From positions 496,001-560,000 of the forward strand of contig QUOL01000008.1 in assembly GCA_009761415.1 (NCBI GenBank): a DNA stretch of 64,000 bases. The letters run 5' to 3'. The stretch comes from Sarcomyxa edulis. Taxonomy: Eukaryota > Basidiomycota > Agaricomycetes > Agaricales > Mycenaceae. The notes under the pieces are model-generated. The model did not search any database, was not told the origin of the DNA, and saw only the letters and a list, made by a program, of their open reading frames with translations. Positions 23,201-35,110 of this stretch are shown in pieces (within the stretch, counting starts at the first letter, position 1; each line of letters opens with the position of its first letter). The position numbers were made by a program, and so were the translations under genes.

Positions 23201-24300
23201 CCAAAGGCCCCAGTTTCGCTAAAAGATCTCTCCTAGCTCGACATAAAGAGTTAGAAGAGAGAATCGCGAAGAGTAAGGCCGAGTTGGGGTTGAATGCTAA
23301 TGTCGTGCATATACCAACGGAGGCTACGGTAGGGAATACGTCGACGGAGGGTACGCCGATTTCGACTCCGATGTTGACTCCTTCTGCTTCCACTTCCGTT
23401 TCTGGCTCAGGTTCCGGGTCGGGTGCTGGTTCGGGCACATCTACCCCAATCCATATCCATTCGCCACAACAGCAATTGGTGTTGGGTGAAGATGGAATGG
23501 GAATGGTGGACAAACTTGCGATGGAGGAAAAGTTGAGAAGGTTGGTCTTGAGTAGTAGGATGAAATCTGGTGGTTCATCGTCGCCGCCCGCATCGACTGT
23601 TTCTCTCCCTCCTCATCCCGTATCCGTTCCTATTCCGGACACATCCAGTCCTGCTGAACCGAAGACTCCCGCTGAAAGGAAGGAACCCACGACGACGACA
23701 TTTTCTCTAGAAGACCTCGCGGTCTCGTTCATAACCGAAGCGATTACAACTTATAATCCTAATAATCCGCGTTACACGCCCCCACCCGTATCATCTCAAG
23801 CTCCTGCCAACAAACTCAGACCTAGTGAACTCGCCGCCAAACAAAAGCTCGAACTAGCCGCCAAGCAGAAACGCTTAGAACAGCACATCACCGAAAGTAA
23901 GATCCTAATGGCGAAGCTAACTCAGGCACGCACGAAGCAGGAGAAAGATATCATATTGGCTGCGATGCGGGAGAGTCGTCGGTGCGTTGTCTTCTTCCTT
24001 CTCTTATCGTAATATTTTCTCTCCTTGGGGGTGGGCTGGAGAGTGCGTTGAGAAGCAGTAGCTAAAGAATTTGTTCTGCATTGGTTTTTTCATATCCCTT
24101 TTGGGCCGTATAGGGTCATGGAACAGGAACAAGAACAAGATATATCGACGACGAAGGCCCGAGACGATACTGCAGACGAGTCGAAGCAACAGCACCAACG
24201 ATTTGATCGACAGGAGAGTCAGACGCGGTGGCCGCAGAGTCGGGAAGATGCAGGGGTGATTGATGTTAGTGATGATGAGGATGATATGGACGAGACATAG
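20222..24300 (+). CDS. Large disordered protein with SUMO-interaction-like motifs at both ends
   Basis: Exons 20222-20405, 20498-23981 and 24114-24300 join in phase to 1284 residues. Almost all is low complexity (Pro, Ser, Thr). Near the N-terminus, SPIVISDDEDEEIVV is a hydrophobic core followed by acids, and near the C-terminus GVIDVSDDEDD has the same layout; both fit the SUMO-interacting motif pattern. Basic stretches (LKRKRHD, KKARKRRRKLERQQ) look like nuclear localisation signals. An acidic EIEIEEGEIEEGEI repeat, a KKQRKARLAREREEK helix and a later helix (SLLARHKELEERIAKSKAEL) are the only ordered parts. A nuclear scaffold role is an inference. I see no zinc finger, although proteins of the Red1/ZFC3H1 type have similar disordered halves. 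Confidence 0.75.
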
Positions 24301-24985
24301 CATATGGATCAGGGTATGTGCTCTACCATCTTCGATCTCTTATGTCATAGGTATGTCTTTTCTTGGTTGGGCGACGTAATTTTTTCTTCGGATTGGAGGA
24401 ATAGGCGTTGGTGTTGGTGGTGTTTTCTCGTTTACAACGCGGAAGTACATGTATTACTCCCTCTTCTTAATTCGTTCGATGTTCTGAACACGATCTAGGA
24501 AGGTTCGCATCGTATGCACCTTCGTCGTAAAGGTGAGTACATTATTTGTGCAGTATTATCTTGCGTTGTTGATGGTTCACAGGCATGAATTCGTGAGTTT
24601 GACATGTTGGTACTCTCTTGAGAGAGAGAGAGGCGACATATCTACGGTGAGCTTAGGTCGTGTCGCGTCTTCTGAGTACGTCGGTATACACTCGAGTTGG
24701 TGGGAGGCGGGTCAGGTGAAGCGAGGGGAAACGGTTGGTTGGTGCGATGGATGCTTGGCTTTGCAAACTCTTGGGTTTGACAAGGGGGTGTCACTGCTGG
24801 GTTTTCCTTGTCCCTTATTACTGTGTTTACTGTTGAAAGAGAATCAAAGGGATACTTTCTGGTGAACCTGAAAAGACCAAGATAAGATAAGATAGTCGGT
24901 CTATGTCTGATCTCTCCAATTCAGACTCGGACCTTTTCAAGTTTGTCTTGAGAAAGTCTGTACGGCGATATTATGCTCCTTCGCC
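24301..24985. other. Intergenic, nothing recognised
   Basis: Contains T-rich sequence after the disordered-protein gene and the 5' region of the MFS gene. Open frames here are chance readings. Confidence 0.5.
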
Positions 24986-27123
24986 ATGGAACTTGAACCA
25001 CTTCCAGCAAATCGCAACTCCATCCATCAAACTGCGAGGTCGCATTCCAAAGTCGATGTGGTCGACAATGTCGAAATCGCAAACGACACAGACTCGAAAT
25101 TGAACGTCCAGGAAGGTGTCTTTTCTGCGAATGCCAGTGTACCTCGATCCAGGGCTCAGCTTGTGAAATCTCGCGTTCAATTCGCATCTCTGTGCTTTTG
25201 CATGGTTCTTGCAGGTGATACAACATCAGTGTGAACTATCTCTGCGGTCCACCGTTTGAAACCTTCTCTTTCGTCAGGTTGGAACGATGGATCGACTGGG
25301 TACGTAGATCTTAATGGTAAGCTAGATAATCTGGATCACTGACGAAGCTTATAACTTTTAGTCCTCTGATTCCTCGGATACAAAAAGTCTATCATGTACG
25401 TCCTCTTTTGCGAAGGTCGAGTTGTTGCTGTCCCAATGATCCTTGTATTCTATTACCGATTAGGTCGGATTCGCGATCGTATCGCTGGTCTTCGTATTTG
25501 CTTGCGTGGTATGTTCCTGAATTATCATCATGAAAGTATTTCTGACTATGATTCTGTCCTCCAGGGCTTTGTCTCGGGTGCTTTGATAAATGTCTACTTA
25601 TCTGATAAGCTGGGCTTTGGAACGGTACGATTGTTGCGGTTCCCACAAGTCATGGTCAAATGAACCTAACACTTGGAGATGAACCAGGTCATTGTGATAG
25701 GTATGGCTTACACTTCCTTTGAAATCCGAGTATCTAATCACATTTGTACGAACAGGATCCGTATGCCAGATGATAGCGTATGCGCTCCAGGCTCCCGCTC
25801 TTCCATTCCCCGCGTTTGTGATGTCGTAAGTCACTTCTCAAAGCGTAGAGCCTCAGGTTCACTGATTTTGACCGAACAAGTTATACCATAAATGGAGTAG
25901 GCATGGCTCTGCAGGTAGTCTGACATCAGGCTCAGTATTTTCTGATGTTGACTCGTCTTGTTCAAAATGAAGGACGCTCAAGCCAATGGATACGTGGCTA
26001 GTCTGACGGAGAATTCTGAAACCAAAATGGGTCTCCTGCATGCGTCGTATGGAAAGTTCTAACACCTCTATATAACGCTCTTTGTCTTATTTTCTAAATG
26101 TTTCCGATTGCAGGTGCCGGAGCGTTGATCTCCCCCATTGTTGCCACACAATTCGCCCAGCTGCACCGATGGTCATTCCATTACCTGGTGTCTCTCGGTA
26201 TCGCGACTGCGAACACCATTTTTCTGTCTGCGGTCTTCCGTTATCAAAGCCAGGATGGTACGTGAAACCCGCATCATCGAGTATTGCCCGTCGACTCAAG
26301 TACATCGTGCTGTACGCAGAATGCCTGGCGCAAATTGGTGAAGCCCCAGGTGAGAAAGGAACCAGCGAGCACAGTAAATTCAGGCAAATCATGAGCCTTA
26401 AATCTGTCCATTTATTGGCTTTCTTCATCCTCGTCTATGTTGGAGTTGAAGTGACCATTGGAGGTACGTATACGCTCTTTGTGAACGCGTAGACAAGATT
26501 ATGATATGATGTAGGCTGGATTGTCTCTTTCATGATTGATGTTCGTGGTGGAGGAGCAAGTTCAGGATACATATCCGCAGGGTTTTTCGGCGGATTGATG
26601 ATCGGTCGTGTAGCGCTTTTGTGGTTAAACACAAAGGTAACGGAGATCTTACTTTCACCGTCAAACCAACTGTCAAAAAAATTAACTATTGCACTCCAGG
26701 TCGGTGAACGCCGCGTCCTATACTTCTACTCCCTTCTAGCCATATGCCTCGAGCTAATAGTCTGGCTCGTCCCCTCCCTAATCGGAGGATCTGTGGCAGT
26801 CTCCTTGGTAGGAGTCCTTCTCGGACCTATATACCCCATCGCCATGAATCACGCGGGCCGCGTCCTCCCTCATTGGCTGCTCACTGGATCCATCGGTTGG
26901 ATCGCTGGACTGGGCCAGGCAGGATCAGCCGTTTTTCCGTTCATGACAGGAGCTCTCGCGTCAAGAGTGGGTATCAAGAGCTTGCAGCCGTTGTAGGTTA
27001 TTTTATTTATAATGCCCTATCCCAGGCTGTGCTAACATAAACATATACGGTAGATTGGTCGCCATGATGTGTCTAATGATTGTTCTTTGGGCCGCGGTCC
27101 CGAGCCCTCGTCGGACGGACTAG
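24986..27123 (+). pseudogene. BSC6-like MFS transporter, copy with a damaged splice donor
   Basis: The ATG at 24986 gives MELEPLPAN... An N-terminal cytosolic tail precedes membrane segments with the family features WNDGSTGPLIPRIQ, FVSGALINVYLSDKLGFG, SVCQMIAYALQAPALPFPAF, VEVTIGGWIVSFM, and GPIYPIAMNHAGRVLP. About thirteen short exons are conserved with the intact paralogue at 53273-55395, and the frame is kept throughout. One splice donor is broken: after the TAT codon at 26048 the paralogue has G|GTGAGT, whereas this copy has G|GAAAGT (26052-26053). If no cryptic site is used, translation stops at TAA a few codons later. The gene may therefore be a young pseudogene or depend on a non-canonical site. 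The family resembles the yeast BSC6 group; substrate unknown. Confidence 0.72.
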
Positions 27124-27434
27124 TCATAGAACTAAATCTCGAAGTCTCCCAATGTATATTTTTGGGATTTGTTAGCGGGATATAAGGAATAACGGATATC
27201 AAGCTTGCAGACGTATGGAGACTCCGACCGGATTGTCTCTCTTTTTAGACTTCAAAATGAGTATCTACACGCTGATCCTCGCGATGTCAAGGAATTGCGT
27301 GGAACCGAAGTATACATTCAAATGCACGTCATCTTGCTTCTTCGAACGTAGCAATTGCAATAGGAGCCCTGTAACCCTATTTCTGCTTGCTGCTTGTCTC
27401 CCGAGAGCACTCCTCTACTTCGTCCATACAATCG
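27124..27434. other. Convergent 3' intergenic region
   Basis: Between the MFS gene and the kinase gene at 27435. No feature seen. Confidence 0.5.
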
Positions 27435-28631
27435 TCAAAGTCTAGATCGAACTTTTTGGATGTTTGGCCGTCTGCAAGCCTCGCGATTCCAACAAGCAGT
27501 CAACAGCTCCCAGTCTGCCTTGTCAATTTTCGGATACCGTTCTCTGAGCGGTATCCCACCTAGACTAATGTACCGCATGAGAGGGTACACCGCCTCGCTT
27601 TTTATATTGTTGTATGGTCGAGAGGACATCCATCCGTGCTTATCAGGGCCTTGTAAGATCTAGAAAAATCTTAGTCAAGCGCAAACAGCGATGGTGGTAC
27701 ATACCTGTAGGATGACCATAGCGAATCCAAATACATCGGTGTGGAATGTCGGCGGTAAAGTTCGATCATCATACTCCACGGGTATGAGTTCTGGGGCCGT
27801 GTAGAAAGGACTCCGATCCACCTTCGTCGTGAAGCCGCGTACTAGTTGCATCTTGCCCAAGCCAAAGTCAATGAGTTTGGCGTGACCATCTTCACCAACA
27901 CGAATATTATTCTAGACAATTGACCTCAGAATGCTTCGAGAATGTTGTCTGGTAAACCACTGACTGGTTGAACGTCGCCGTGTATTATGCCCATAGTAGC
28001 ATGCAGATATTCTAGCCCAAGCGCTACTTCCCGGAGCTGATGCAGCTGCCAGTGAGTATCACAGTGCATAGAATACGATGGTACTTACTATCCGACGTTT
28101 GTGGTCAGAATGGGAGTAGATGTAGTCGAGTAAACCATTAGGGATGAAAGCCACGACCAATCCAGGTAATGGGCTGATAGAGTTATCATACATGACACCG
28201 ATGAATCCTGCAACATGATTATGTCGAATGCGGCCCCACAACATCGTCTCTCTGGCCAATCGCTGGTCACTGCATAAGCCCGAACATGTGTGCCACAAGT
28301 TTGAGAACCTCTCACCCGTTCCATTCTCGGCCGATCCTGATTAATACCGCGGATATACTTGATAACAACCTAGAGCTGTGTTGTTGGGAAATGATGGCCA
28401 ATAGTACGATTGAGTCACTGACTTTTTCCCTTGCCCCATTCTCCTTCTCATGAAGGCCTGCGTAAACGTCACCTACAGAGCCCACTCCGATAGAGTAAGG
28501 GCTTGTTCGCTGCACTCGAGAGGTGACATCCTGTTCAGACATTAATATACAAGACTTGAAAGTATTGAAGCACGTACGTAACGGTGAAGCCGTATCAAAT
28601 CATACAATTGCGGGACCCAATCACTTGCCAT
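27435..28631 (-). CDS. TKL-like protein kinase (tandem copy B)
   Basis: The start ATG at 28631 gives MASDWVPQLYDLIRLHRY and splices to DVTSRVQRTSPYS. Motifs appear in order: glycine loop IGVGSVGDVYAG, VVIKYIRG (Lys), LARETMLW (helix C Glu), catalytic loop HGDVQPNNI, IDFGLGK (DFG), YTAPELIP (APE), HTDVFGFAMVILQ, and the C-lobe Arg region REACRRPNIQKV. The catalytic loop has HGD in place of HRD, as in many mushroom kinases. Introns interrupt most motifs at the same places as in the neighbour at 29010. The kinase core should be active (inference). Its substrate and pathway are unknown. The first exon and the RLHRYDVT stretch are shared with copy A as RLQKYDLT. Confidence 0.85.
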
Positions 28632-29009
28632 GGCGGTGGGAAGAAGGATGACCGAGAGTTGAAAGAGGCTTACAATGCTTGTCGCACGCAGTCTTATACA
28701 TCGCTCATGGATTCTGACCGGGTCCAAGTTCACTTCTGGATCCGGCCTATGGGCGTCAAAGTCCTTCACACGCGTCCCACTGCCTCAACGAAACGCCCAA
28801 GCTGTAGTATGCGTGATAACTCATCATTTGGAATGGCTGTCTGACTCCAGAGACCATGCTGTGAATCGAATACACAACGTACACAAGAATCCTGACAGAT
28901 GATAATCATCAGCGCCACACCATTTTTTGAAGCCAAAGATTGATATCTACGCCTCATCATCTCTCTCTAAACCAGAAGGACTTCACCCGGCACAACGGAA
29001 GACTGAGTT
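28632..29009. other. Intergenic between tandem kinase genes
   Basis: 378 bp between copy A's stop and copy B's start. No gene; the open frames that run into copy B are antisense or chance. Confidence 0.5.
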
Positions 29010-30262
29010 CTACAATGCTGCCAGGACGTCTTGGATATTTGGCCGTTGACGAGGATCGGAATTCCAGCAACGTACTAAGAGCTGCCATATGGCGGACGAG
29101 ATCGCTGGGTATCCACTCTTGATGGGCCTATCGCCGTTCCAAATGTACTGCAAGAGAAAGGCTTCCACTGGATAGAGAGGCCGTATATGATTGTATGGCC
29201 TAGACCCCTCCCATCGGCCGTTCGTATCAGGGCCTTGTGATATCTGCTACTAACATCAGCTTCAAATCGACGCTCACGAAGGTAGAACAGCATGTACCTG
29301 CAAAATCACCATCGCGAGACTAAATATATCGCTATGGAAAGTAGGAGAGGATACGTGGACATTCTGGTCCCTCGGTAACAACTCTGGCGCGGTATAGCGA
29401 GGCTGCAGCTGCAACGTTGTTGTGAAACCCCGGACATTCGCAATTCTGGCTATGCCAAAATCGATGAGTTTGGCCGTACCGTGAGCTGATACGCGAATAT
29501 TGGTCTGTATTGAGGCTTCAGAAGCGGAATGTCTATTGAGAACAGGCATCTTTACCGGTTGGATGTCTGCGTGGATTATATAATTCGAATGGAGGTATCT
29601 CAAACCATGCGCCACTTCCGATAGCTGTTGGGAGCCAAAATCAGCGATATTCGGACGGTAGTCTCGATAAGACTCACGATTCTACGTTTATGGTCCGGAT
29701 TTCCTACGATGTAGTCGAATAAACTGGTCGCAATATAAGAAGCGACCAGACCTGGTAATACGTCGCCAAAGGGAGAATCGCGCACGAACCCTTCGAACGG
29801 TACTACATTGGGGTGTTTCAACCTGATCCAAACCGCTATTTCCCTTGATAAACGCTGCGCCGTCATGTTCCGTGAGTAAATGATCTATGCGTACAAGCAG
29901 AATTGATTGCCTGTTCCAGTTTCCGCCTATCCGCTTGGGTTCCTCGGATATGCTTGATGATGATCTGCCAGGATATCAACAATCGACATGGAATGAGTAT
30001 CGATTACAATATGAAGTCTCACTTCTTCTGGATTTCCGTTGGGATGTCGGAGTAAACGACCAGTGTACACTGAGCCCATAGAACCCACGCCGATACAGTG
30101 TGAGCTGGTCCTCACGACCTTATTCGTCAAATCCTGTCTTCAAGTCAACATAGAGTGCTTTATCAAATTGTTGGTACGGGTACTCACGTATTTCTGAAGG
30201 CGAAGGTAAGCACTCAGGGGAGGAATCCATTTGTGTTTAGGGCTCTGATTGGTATTGAACAT
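29010..30262 (-). CDS. TKL-like protein kinase (tandem copy A)
   Basis: The start ATG at 30262 gives MFNTNQSPKHKWIPPLSAYL. Motifs: glycine loop IGVGSMGSVYTG, IIIKHIRG, LSREIAVWIRLKHPNVV, catalytic loop HADIQPTNIRV, IDFGIAR, YTAPELLP, HSDIFSLAMVILQ, and the C-lobe end PRQRPNIQDVLAAL. The HRD arginine is replaced by Ala (HAD), but Asp, Asn and DFG are kept. One intron (29910-29855) begins with GC rather than GT: the exon ends in ..KLEQ and resumes RLSREI, matching the intron position in copy B. It lies in the same orientation as copy B, 378 bp upstream, so tandem duplication is the likely origin. Function unknown. Confidence 0.85.
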
Positions 30263-31224
30263 GGTGGCAAATGATGAATGTAGATTGAGGCAGAGGGCTG
30301 GTGGTGTAAGACAAGTTGCATGCTACTTATATAGCCCCAGAGTGCTATCGATGAGCTCGAGCTCGGGCTCTGGCTTCGGTATTCTGGCTTCGGTATTGAG
30401 CTGTTTTCTCGGTCTATAGGCGTCTAAAAGGACTAACATGAGAACAAGAGACCGAACGCGTTCAAGTCGGACGCAGAAGTATCGGGATTAACACAACAAA
30501 AGAGGGTTCTGACAAGTCAGAACGGTCGTGGACCGAGGGTCGGAGGCACGAAACGCTAATGGGATAAGTTGTGATCAACGCGGTGGCATTGCATTGTGTA
30601 GAGAAACCCTGAATAGTCTTTATCAGCGTCACAGAAGATGTCTTCAAGTCTAATGCGGTTAGCTGCGGCATTCCCAAGCTAAATGAAGGTTGACTTAAAC
30701 GCTCAGGTCATAACATATAAGCCGGGCGTCAGTGGAACTTGACTTACGTACCCGTGTATTCGTGGTTCAGAGAACGTATTCTGATCGTTGGATCCAATGT
30801 GCACATATCGACGCGCCGCCCCCGAGTCTTTCCATCAAAGACCCATGACATTCGCAAAAGCCCGAGGGCTAGGAATAATCAGCATGACGGCAATCGGTGT
30901 TTTCCTAAGTCAAGAGAGGGAACTCACTGTCTAAAATCGAGCATAGGACGAATGACCGAAATCGAGGCTGTAGTAAACAGAAATTCAGGAGCCAGTATCA
31001 ACGTCGGAAGCCATTGCCTTCCGTCACGATCAGCTTGCCCAAATCTTCGCGATCATGGATGCTGTCTCCTTCTAAGCAATCGCTGACGAATGAGCACCTG
31101 TGATCATCACGGTCCAGCATGTCTGAGCACCAAGACCCTATGTATATGATAGATAATAACATCAATTTGGCAGATCGTATATCCATAGAAGAAACACTCG
31201 TGAAACAAATCCTACAACAACGCC
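30263..31224. other. Intergenic, nothing recognised
   Basis: Contains the promoter of kinase copy A and about 800 bp of sequence with only short, unconvincing reading frames. Confidence 0.5.
30328..30334 (-). promoter_or_regulatory. TATA box of kinase copy A
   Basis: TATATAA on the minus strand, 66 bp before the ATG at 30262. Confidence 0.5.
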
Positions 31225-33746
31225 TTACCGCTTCCTCCGCGTTGCAGCTCCTGTGCTCTTCTTCCCTGTGGCATCTGTCTTTGTGCTTTTTCTGGGCTTC
31301 GTCTTCTTCGGTGGCAATCTTTTCGGAGGAGATGCTTCAGGTGAGGAAGGTGGAGCACTGGACAGCCTTGATGATCTTCTCCTAGGAATCTCCCCCTCAC
31401 CATCACTACCAACGCTACTTCCCCTCGAAGTACGTGATTTACGCGAAGGAACTTCCGGCAATGGCGCAAGATAATCATTCTCTTCCAGCTCCTCCTGTTC
31501 AGGATCATCCTCGTCATCGCCATCGTCCTCATCATCTATCAATGTTCCAGGTAGACTGCGACCTAGTTCACTTTTCCTTAAAGATTCGAGTTCGGATTTA
31601 TGAGCTCGGGTTTGTTTCATAGGTGGTGGTGGTGAAGGCGGTGCGGAACGTTTCCTTGTATTCACCGTGGGCCGACGTGGAGGGACCCTCTCTTCTACAA
31701 CTGGGGCTTTCTCCAGAGCCTGTGCCTGATCGTCTTTCCGATCCACAAAGGCTCCAGGAATCCAAGGCATCGATCCCTCCGATTCCACCGTTCGTTCCAT
31801 CGAGGCAGTACCTTCCCTTCTTGTATGGTTGTCATTGGGCTTCGAGAAAATAGACTGAGAGAGCTCTTGTCCATCATCAGCATCTACTTCTTCTGCTCCT
31901 TGTCGGGCACTCCTTCCAAGCCGCAATCGAATAGCTACTTCATCTTCCGAGTCCATGTTCGCATCTCCATCTGTCATGTTTGCGTTTGCGTTCGCGCTCG
32001 CGTTTGCTTTCGCATGGGTCTCCTTGCCCTTGTTGAAAACAGCATCGACGTCCATTCCAGACAGTAAACTCGGCTGTTTTGGACGTGGTTGGTAGAACGC
32101 ATTGCCAACTGAGTTCGCAGATATGAATGGTACATCACGCTGTGCAGAGGGAGAAGGTATTGTCGGTTGTGCCGTCGGACGCCCTGCTGACCTAGAAAGC
32201 TGTGGAACAGCAGGCGGGTACGATACACGAGGACCTGAAGAAGACAGGGACAAAGGCAGATTGGTTCGTGGGGCAGAACCGTCCAAAGCAAGAGGCGAGG
32301 ATGAGGACGCAACGATCGGCCTACCATATTGTAGAACGTTCGGCGGTTCCGAGATTGGGATGAGGGGCAGCTGGATATCGCGGAATCTGGAGGTAGAGGT
32401 ATCGGGGAGGGATTGACTGGGACGAGGCTTGGCGTTATTCAGATCCAAGTTTGTACTCGTATTCAGAGAACTGCGGCTGGTGGCTGGTGGTATCACACGG
32501 GCAGACACATGTTTCAAGACATCCGGGGCGTCTACGCCGTTTGTCAAAGCCTTCTCTGGCACTGGGACTGGTGCGAGTTCCGTGTCTAACACGATTCTCT
32601 CCACTGAAGTTAGAGAAGCGTACAGTTCCTGCATCATGGTTCTCCGAGACTCTGCTGTGGGCGTCTGATGATATGGGTTCGACCAGAACAGGCGGTCCAT
32701 TTTGATAGCGTCTGCGTATTTTCCACTCTGTATGAGACGAGTGCAGACAAGATCTTGAAGGATAGCGAGCGAAGCTGAAGATATCTCGTGTGAGGGGTTT
32801 TGAGCGGCGTAGTTTTGAAGCAACTTTTGTTCAAAGGGACTGAACGGGAAACTCAACAGTTGAGTCAGAGCATGTGGACGGGGTTTCGCTGTGCGCCCGC
32901 ATAAGTTCATGAATAACGATAGATGATACGAGACGACTGCACGTACGAGAAACACACCACTCCAATATCTTTTCAATGAGTCTAGCCCGATGCTCGCTTC
33001 GTTCGGAGAACGTACGCTGCCACTGCCACACCTCGAGGAGACTGGATTCAGCGAGTGCAATCGTGTACGTGTAGAGGTCGTCTGGTTCGACCAGGAGTGG
33101 CTTGGCCGTTCTGACGTATCTGAGGATGAGAGGCCCAGGAGCTGGGTCCTTGGAAAGTGAGATGGCGTGGATGATCTTAGAGGCGTAGTCTCTGTTCAGA
33201 CGAGCGTCGGATAACAGAGATACCGCACGCTGTCACCGTACAACATCTTAGTACTCATAAGAAGAAAAAAAGGGGGTTACGCACCGAAATATCCAGCCCC
33301 GTGTCAAGGTGCCAATACGCATCTGCGAGGGCGGTGAACTGGGGTGGAACAGACCTAGCCTCTGCAAACGCCACCTCCCGTCCGTCCTGATGCCATTTGA
33401 GTAAGAAATAGACGAGACAATCCTTCTTCAGCGCGTCGTAGTGAGATGATTCTATCGCGGTCAATAGGCGTTCGAGTGACTCTACGTCCTGAGGAGGGTA
33501 GTACAACCATGGTTCTTTGATGCCACCCGAGGAGAGGAGGACGTCGAATATGAGCATGTCGTTCATCTCAGCACGTCTGAGTTGTATGTCTTCAGGACGA
33601 TGACCACGCCATGCGAATAGTTGTACGTTTGTTGCAAAGTGAGAAAGCCAATTCTTTGACTGCTGCTGGCCTTCCATATCGTGATCCTGCATTTTGTGTT
33701 AGTATCTGGGTTCCGGAGAGAGTCTGAGGGGTCTTACAGCGTCCAT
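31225..33746 (-). CDS. ELYS-domain nuclear pore assembly protein
   Basis: Exons 33746-33738, 33686-33285, 33229-32947 and 32888-31225 join in phase to 785 residues. The first exon encodes only MDA. The helical N-terminal part (MNDMLIFDVLLSSGG, LERLLTAIESSHYDALKKDCLVYFLLKW, ALADAYWHLDTGLDIS, RAVSLLSDARLNRDYASKII, ALTQLLSFPFSPFEQKLL, LVCTRLIQSGKYADAIKMDR) matches the ELYS/MEL-28-like domain of nuclear pore assembly factors. In animals ELYS recruits the Nup107 complex to chromatin. The C-terminal half is disordered, with acidic stretches and a basic end (KRLPPKKTKPRKSTK...) that could bind DNA like an AT-hook tail (inference). Confidence 0.85.
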
Positions 33747-34155
33747 TTTCGAGGTTTGGATCAAGTTCAAGTCTTGTGCACTGTGGCTTTAGACAAAAAC
33801 GCGCCCTGCGGCACGGTGAAGCTCGGGGTCTCACTTGTCCTTTGTGTGTTATTCGTGGGCCCGTTATCAGTTCTATGGAGAGTAGCAGGTGCCAGGATGA
33901 TGAAACGACAAAATTTAACAAAGTAGTAGGAACAAGAGTTGAGCGCTCAAAAAGGCGAATTCAACAGAAATGCGCTCTGCAAGTTGATTCAACGTTTGTC
34001 CTCATCACCCTCGTTTTTTTTCTACGCTGTCTTATGGATTGCCGACATGATGCAAGAGCGTGTAGAACCATGAGAAGATAATATTACATGCAAAATACAG
34101 AGAATAGGGAATGGATGATAGAATATAAGATGCAGTCTAAGGAACACAAGACGGT
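33747..34155. other. Intergenic
   Basis: 5' region of the ELYS-like gene and 3' flank of the H2A gene. No additional feature seen. Confidence 0.5.
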
Positions 34156-34794
34156 CTAGACCTCTTGCGAAACACCACCCTTTTTGCCGACAGATGTTTT
34201 CGAGGGGAGGAGCTGCAGGGAATTCATTAGTAAGAGCCATCGAATCAGAAAGAGGGAGACGACATACATCGGGGTGGATGTGAGGTACGACACCTCCTTG
34301 AGAGATGACAACGTCTCCGAGTAGTCTTCCAAGTCTAGGATGAAATTTGATAAGCTAAAGCGATGGATATGAAAAGGGGTAGAGGCGTACTCTTCATCGT
34401 TACGGATGGCGAGTTGGAGATGACGAGGCACGATACGGTGCTTCTTGTTGTCGCGAGCTGCGTTTCCTGCGAGTTCGAGGATCTCGGCAGCGAGGTATTC
34501 AAGGACGGCGGCAAGGTACACTGAAGTGGCATGAGCATGAGGGGGCAGCCACTGAGAGATCGACTCACCTGGTGCACCAGCACCTACACGCTGAGCATAG
34601 TTTCCCTTCTTGAGCAGACGATGGATACGACCGACACTAGATCCGACCAATGCATGAGTATATGTACAAAGATAGGAGAAAAGGGCGACGTACGGGAACT
34701 GCAGACCAGCTTTTGCTGAACGAGATTGAGATTTGGTGTCTCCGCCAGCCTTGCCTCCAGACTTTCCAGCTTTTCCTCCGACTTTGCCAGACAT
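34156..34794 (-). CDS. Histone H2A with C-terminal SQE motif
   Basis: Five exons: 34794-34694, 34636-34569, 34520-34391, 34334-34268 and 34212-34156, giving 140 residues. Canonical landmarks: [79 protein letters not shown] and [17 protein letters not shown]. The tail ends SQEV, the SQ(E/D)-hydrophobic motif phosphorylated at DNA breaks (H2A.X function), as in other fungal H2A. It is not H2A.Z, because the [16 protein letters not shown] core is the canonical one. The tail sits on its own last exon. It is divergent from H2B with a 316-bp shared region. Confidence 0.96.
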   Translation of the reverse strand: MSGKVGGKAGKSGGKAGGDTKSQSRSAKAGLQFPYVALFSYLCTYTHALVGSSVGRIHRLLKKGNYAQRVGAGAPGESISQWLPPHAHATSVYLAAVLEYLAAEILELAGNAARDNKKHRIVPRHLQLAIRNDEEYASTPFHIHRFSLSNFILDLEDYSETLSSLKEVSYLTSTPMYVVSLFLIRWLLLMNSLQLLPSKTSVGKKGGVSQEV

Positions 34795-35110
34795 TGTTGA
34801 TGAGATTGATTGAGAGGGTGGGTTAAGGGTTTGAGTGAGATGATGGTGGTAAGAGGGCAAGAGGTGTAACAGGCGAGAAAACGAAAGTTGCGGGCATTTT
34901 ATACGGATTAGAAGAGGGTGGGAAATTAAAGTTCAGATCAACGGACGAAAGTCGTGTCACGTTCGCGACGCGTTGTGACCAAATATACGCACATTCTCGC
35001 GTTTTTATATAAACTTCGCCAACTTGGTTGCGCGACTCCTTCTTTACCCACCATCACCTCGAAAAGACTCAAACCACTTTCACCCTCAAACAACCCTCAA
35101 TCACCTTGCA
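34795..35110. promoter_or_regulatory. Bidirectional H2A/H2B promoter
   Basis: 316 bp between divergent histone starts. A TATATAAA at 35006-35013 faces H2B (98 bp upstream of its ATG), and a TATAAAA on the minus strand at 34897-34903 faces H2A (about 103 bp upstream). The near symmetry supports co-regulated S-phase expression. Confidence 0.75.

Noticed and set aside
34156..34794. H2A considered as H2A.Z because of the PHIH segment
   Set aside because: The core [16 protein letters not shown] and the SQE tail are those of canonical H2A with an H2A.X-type end.
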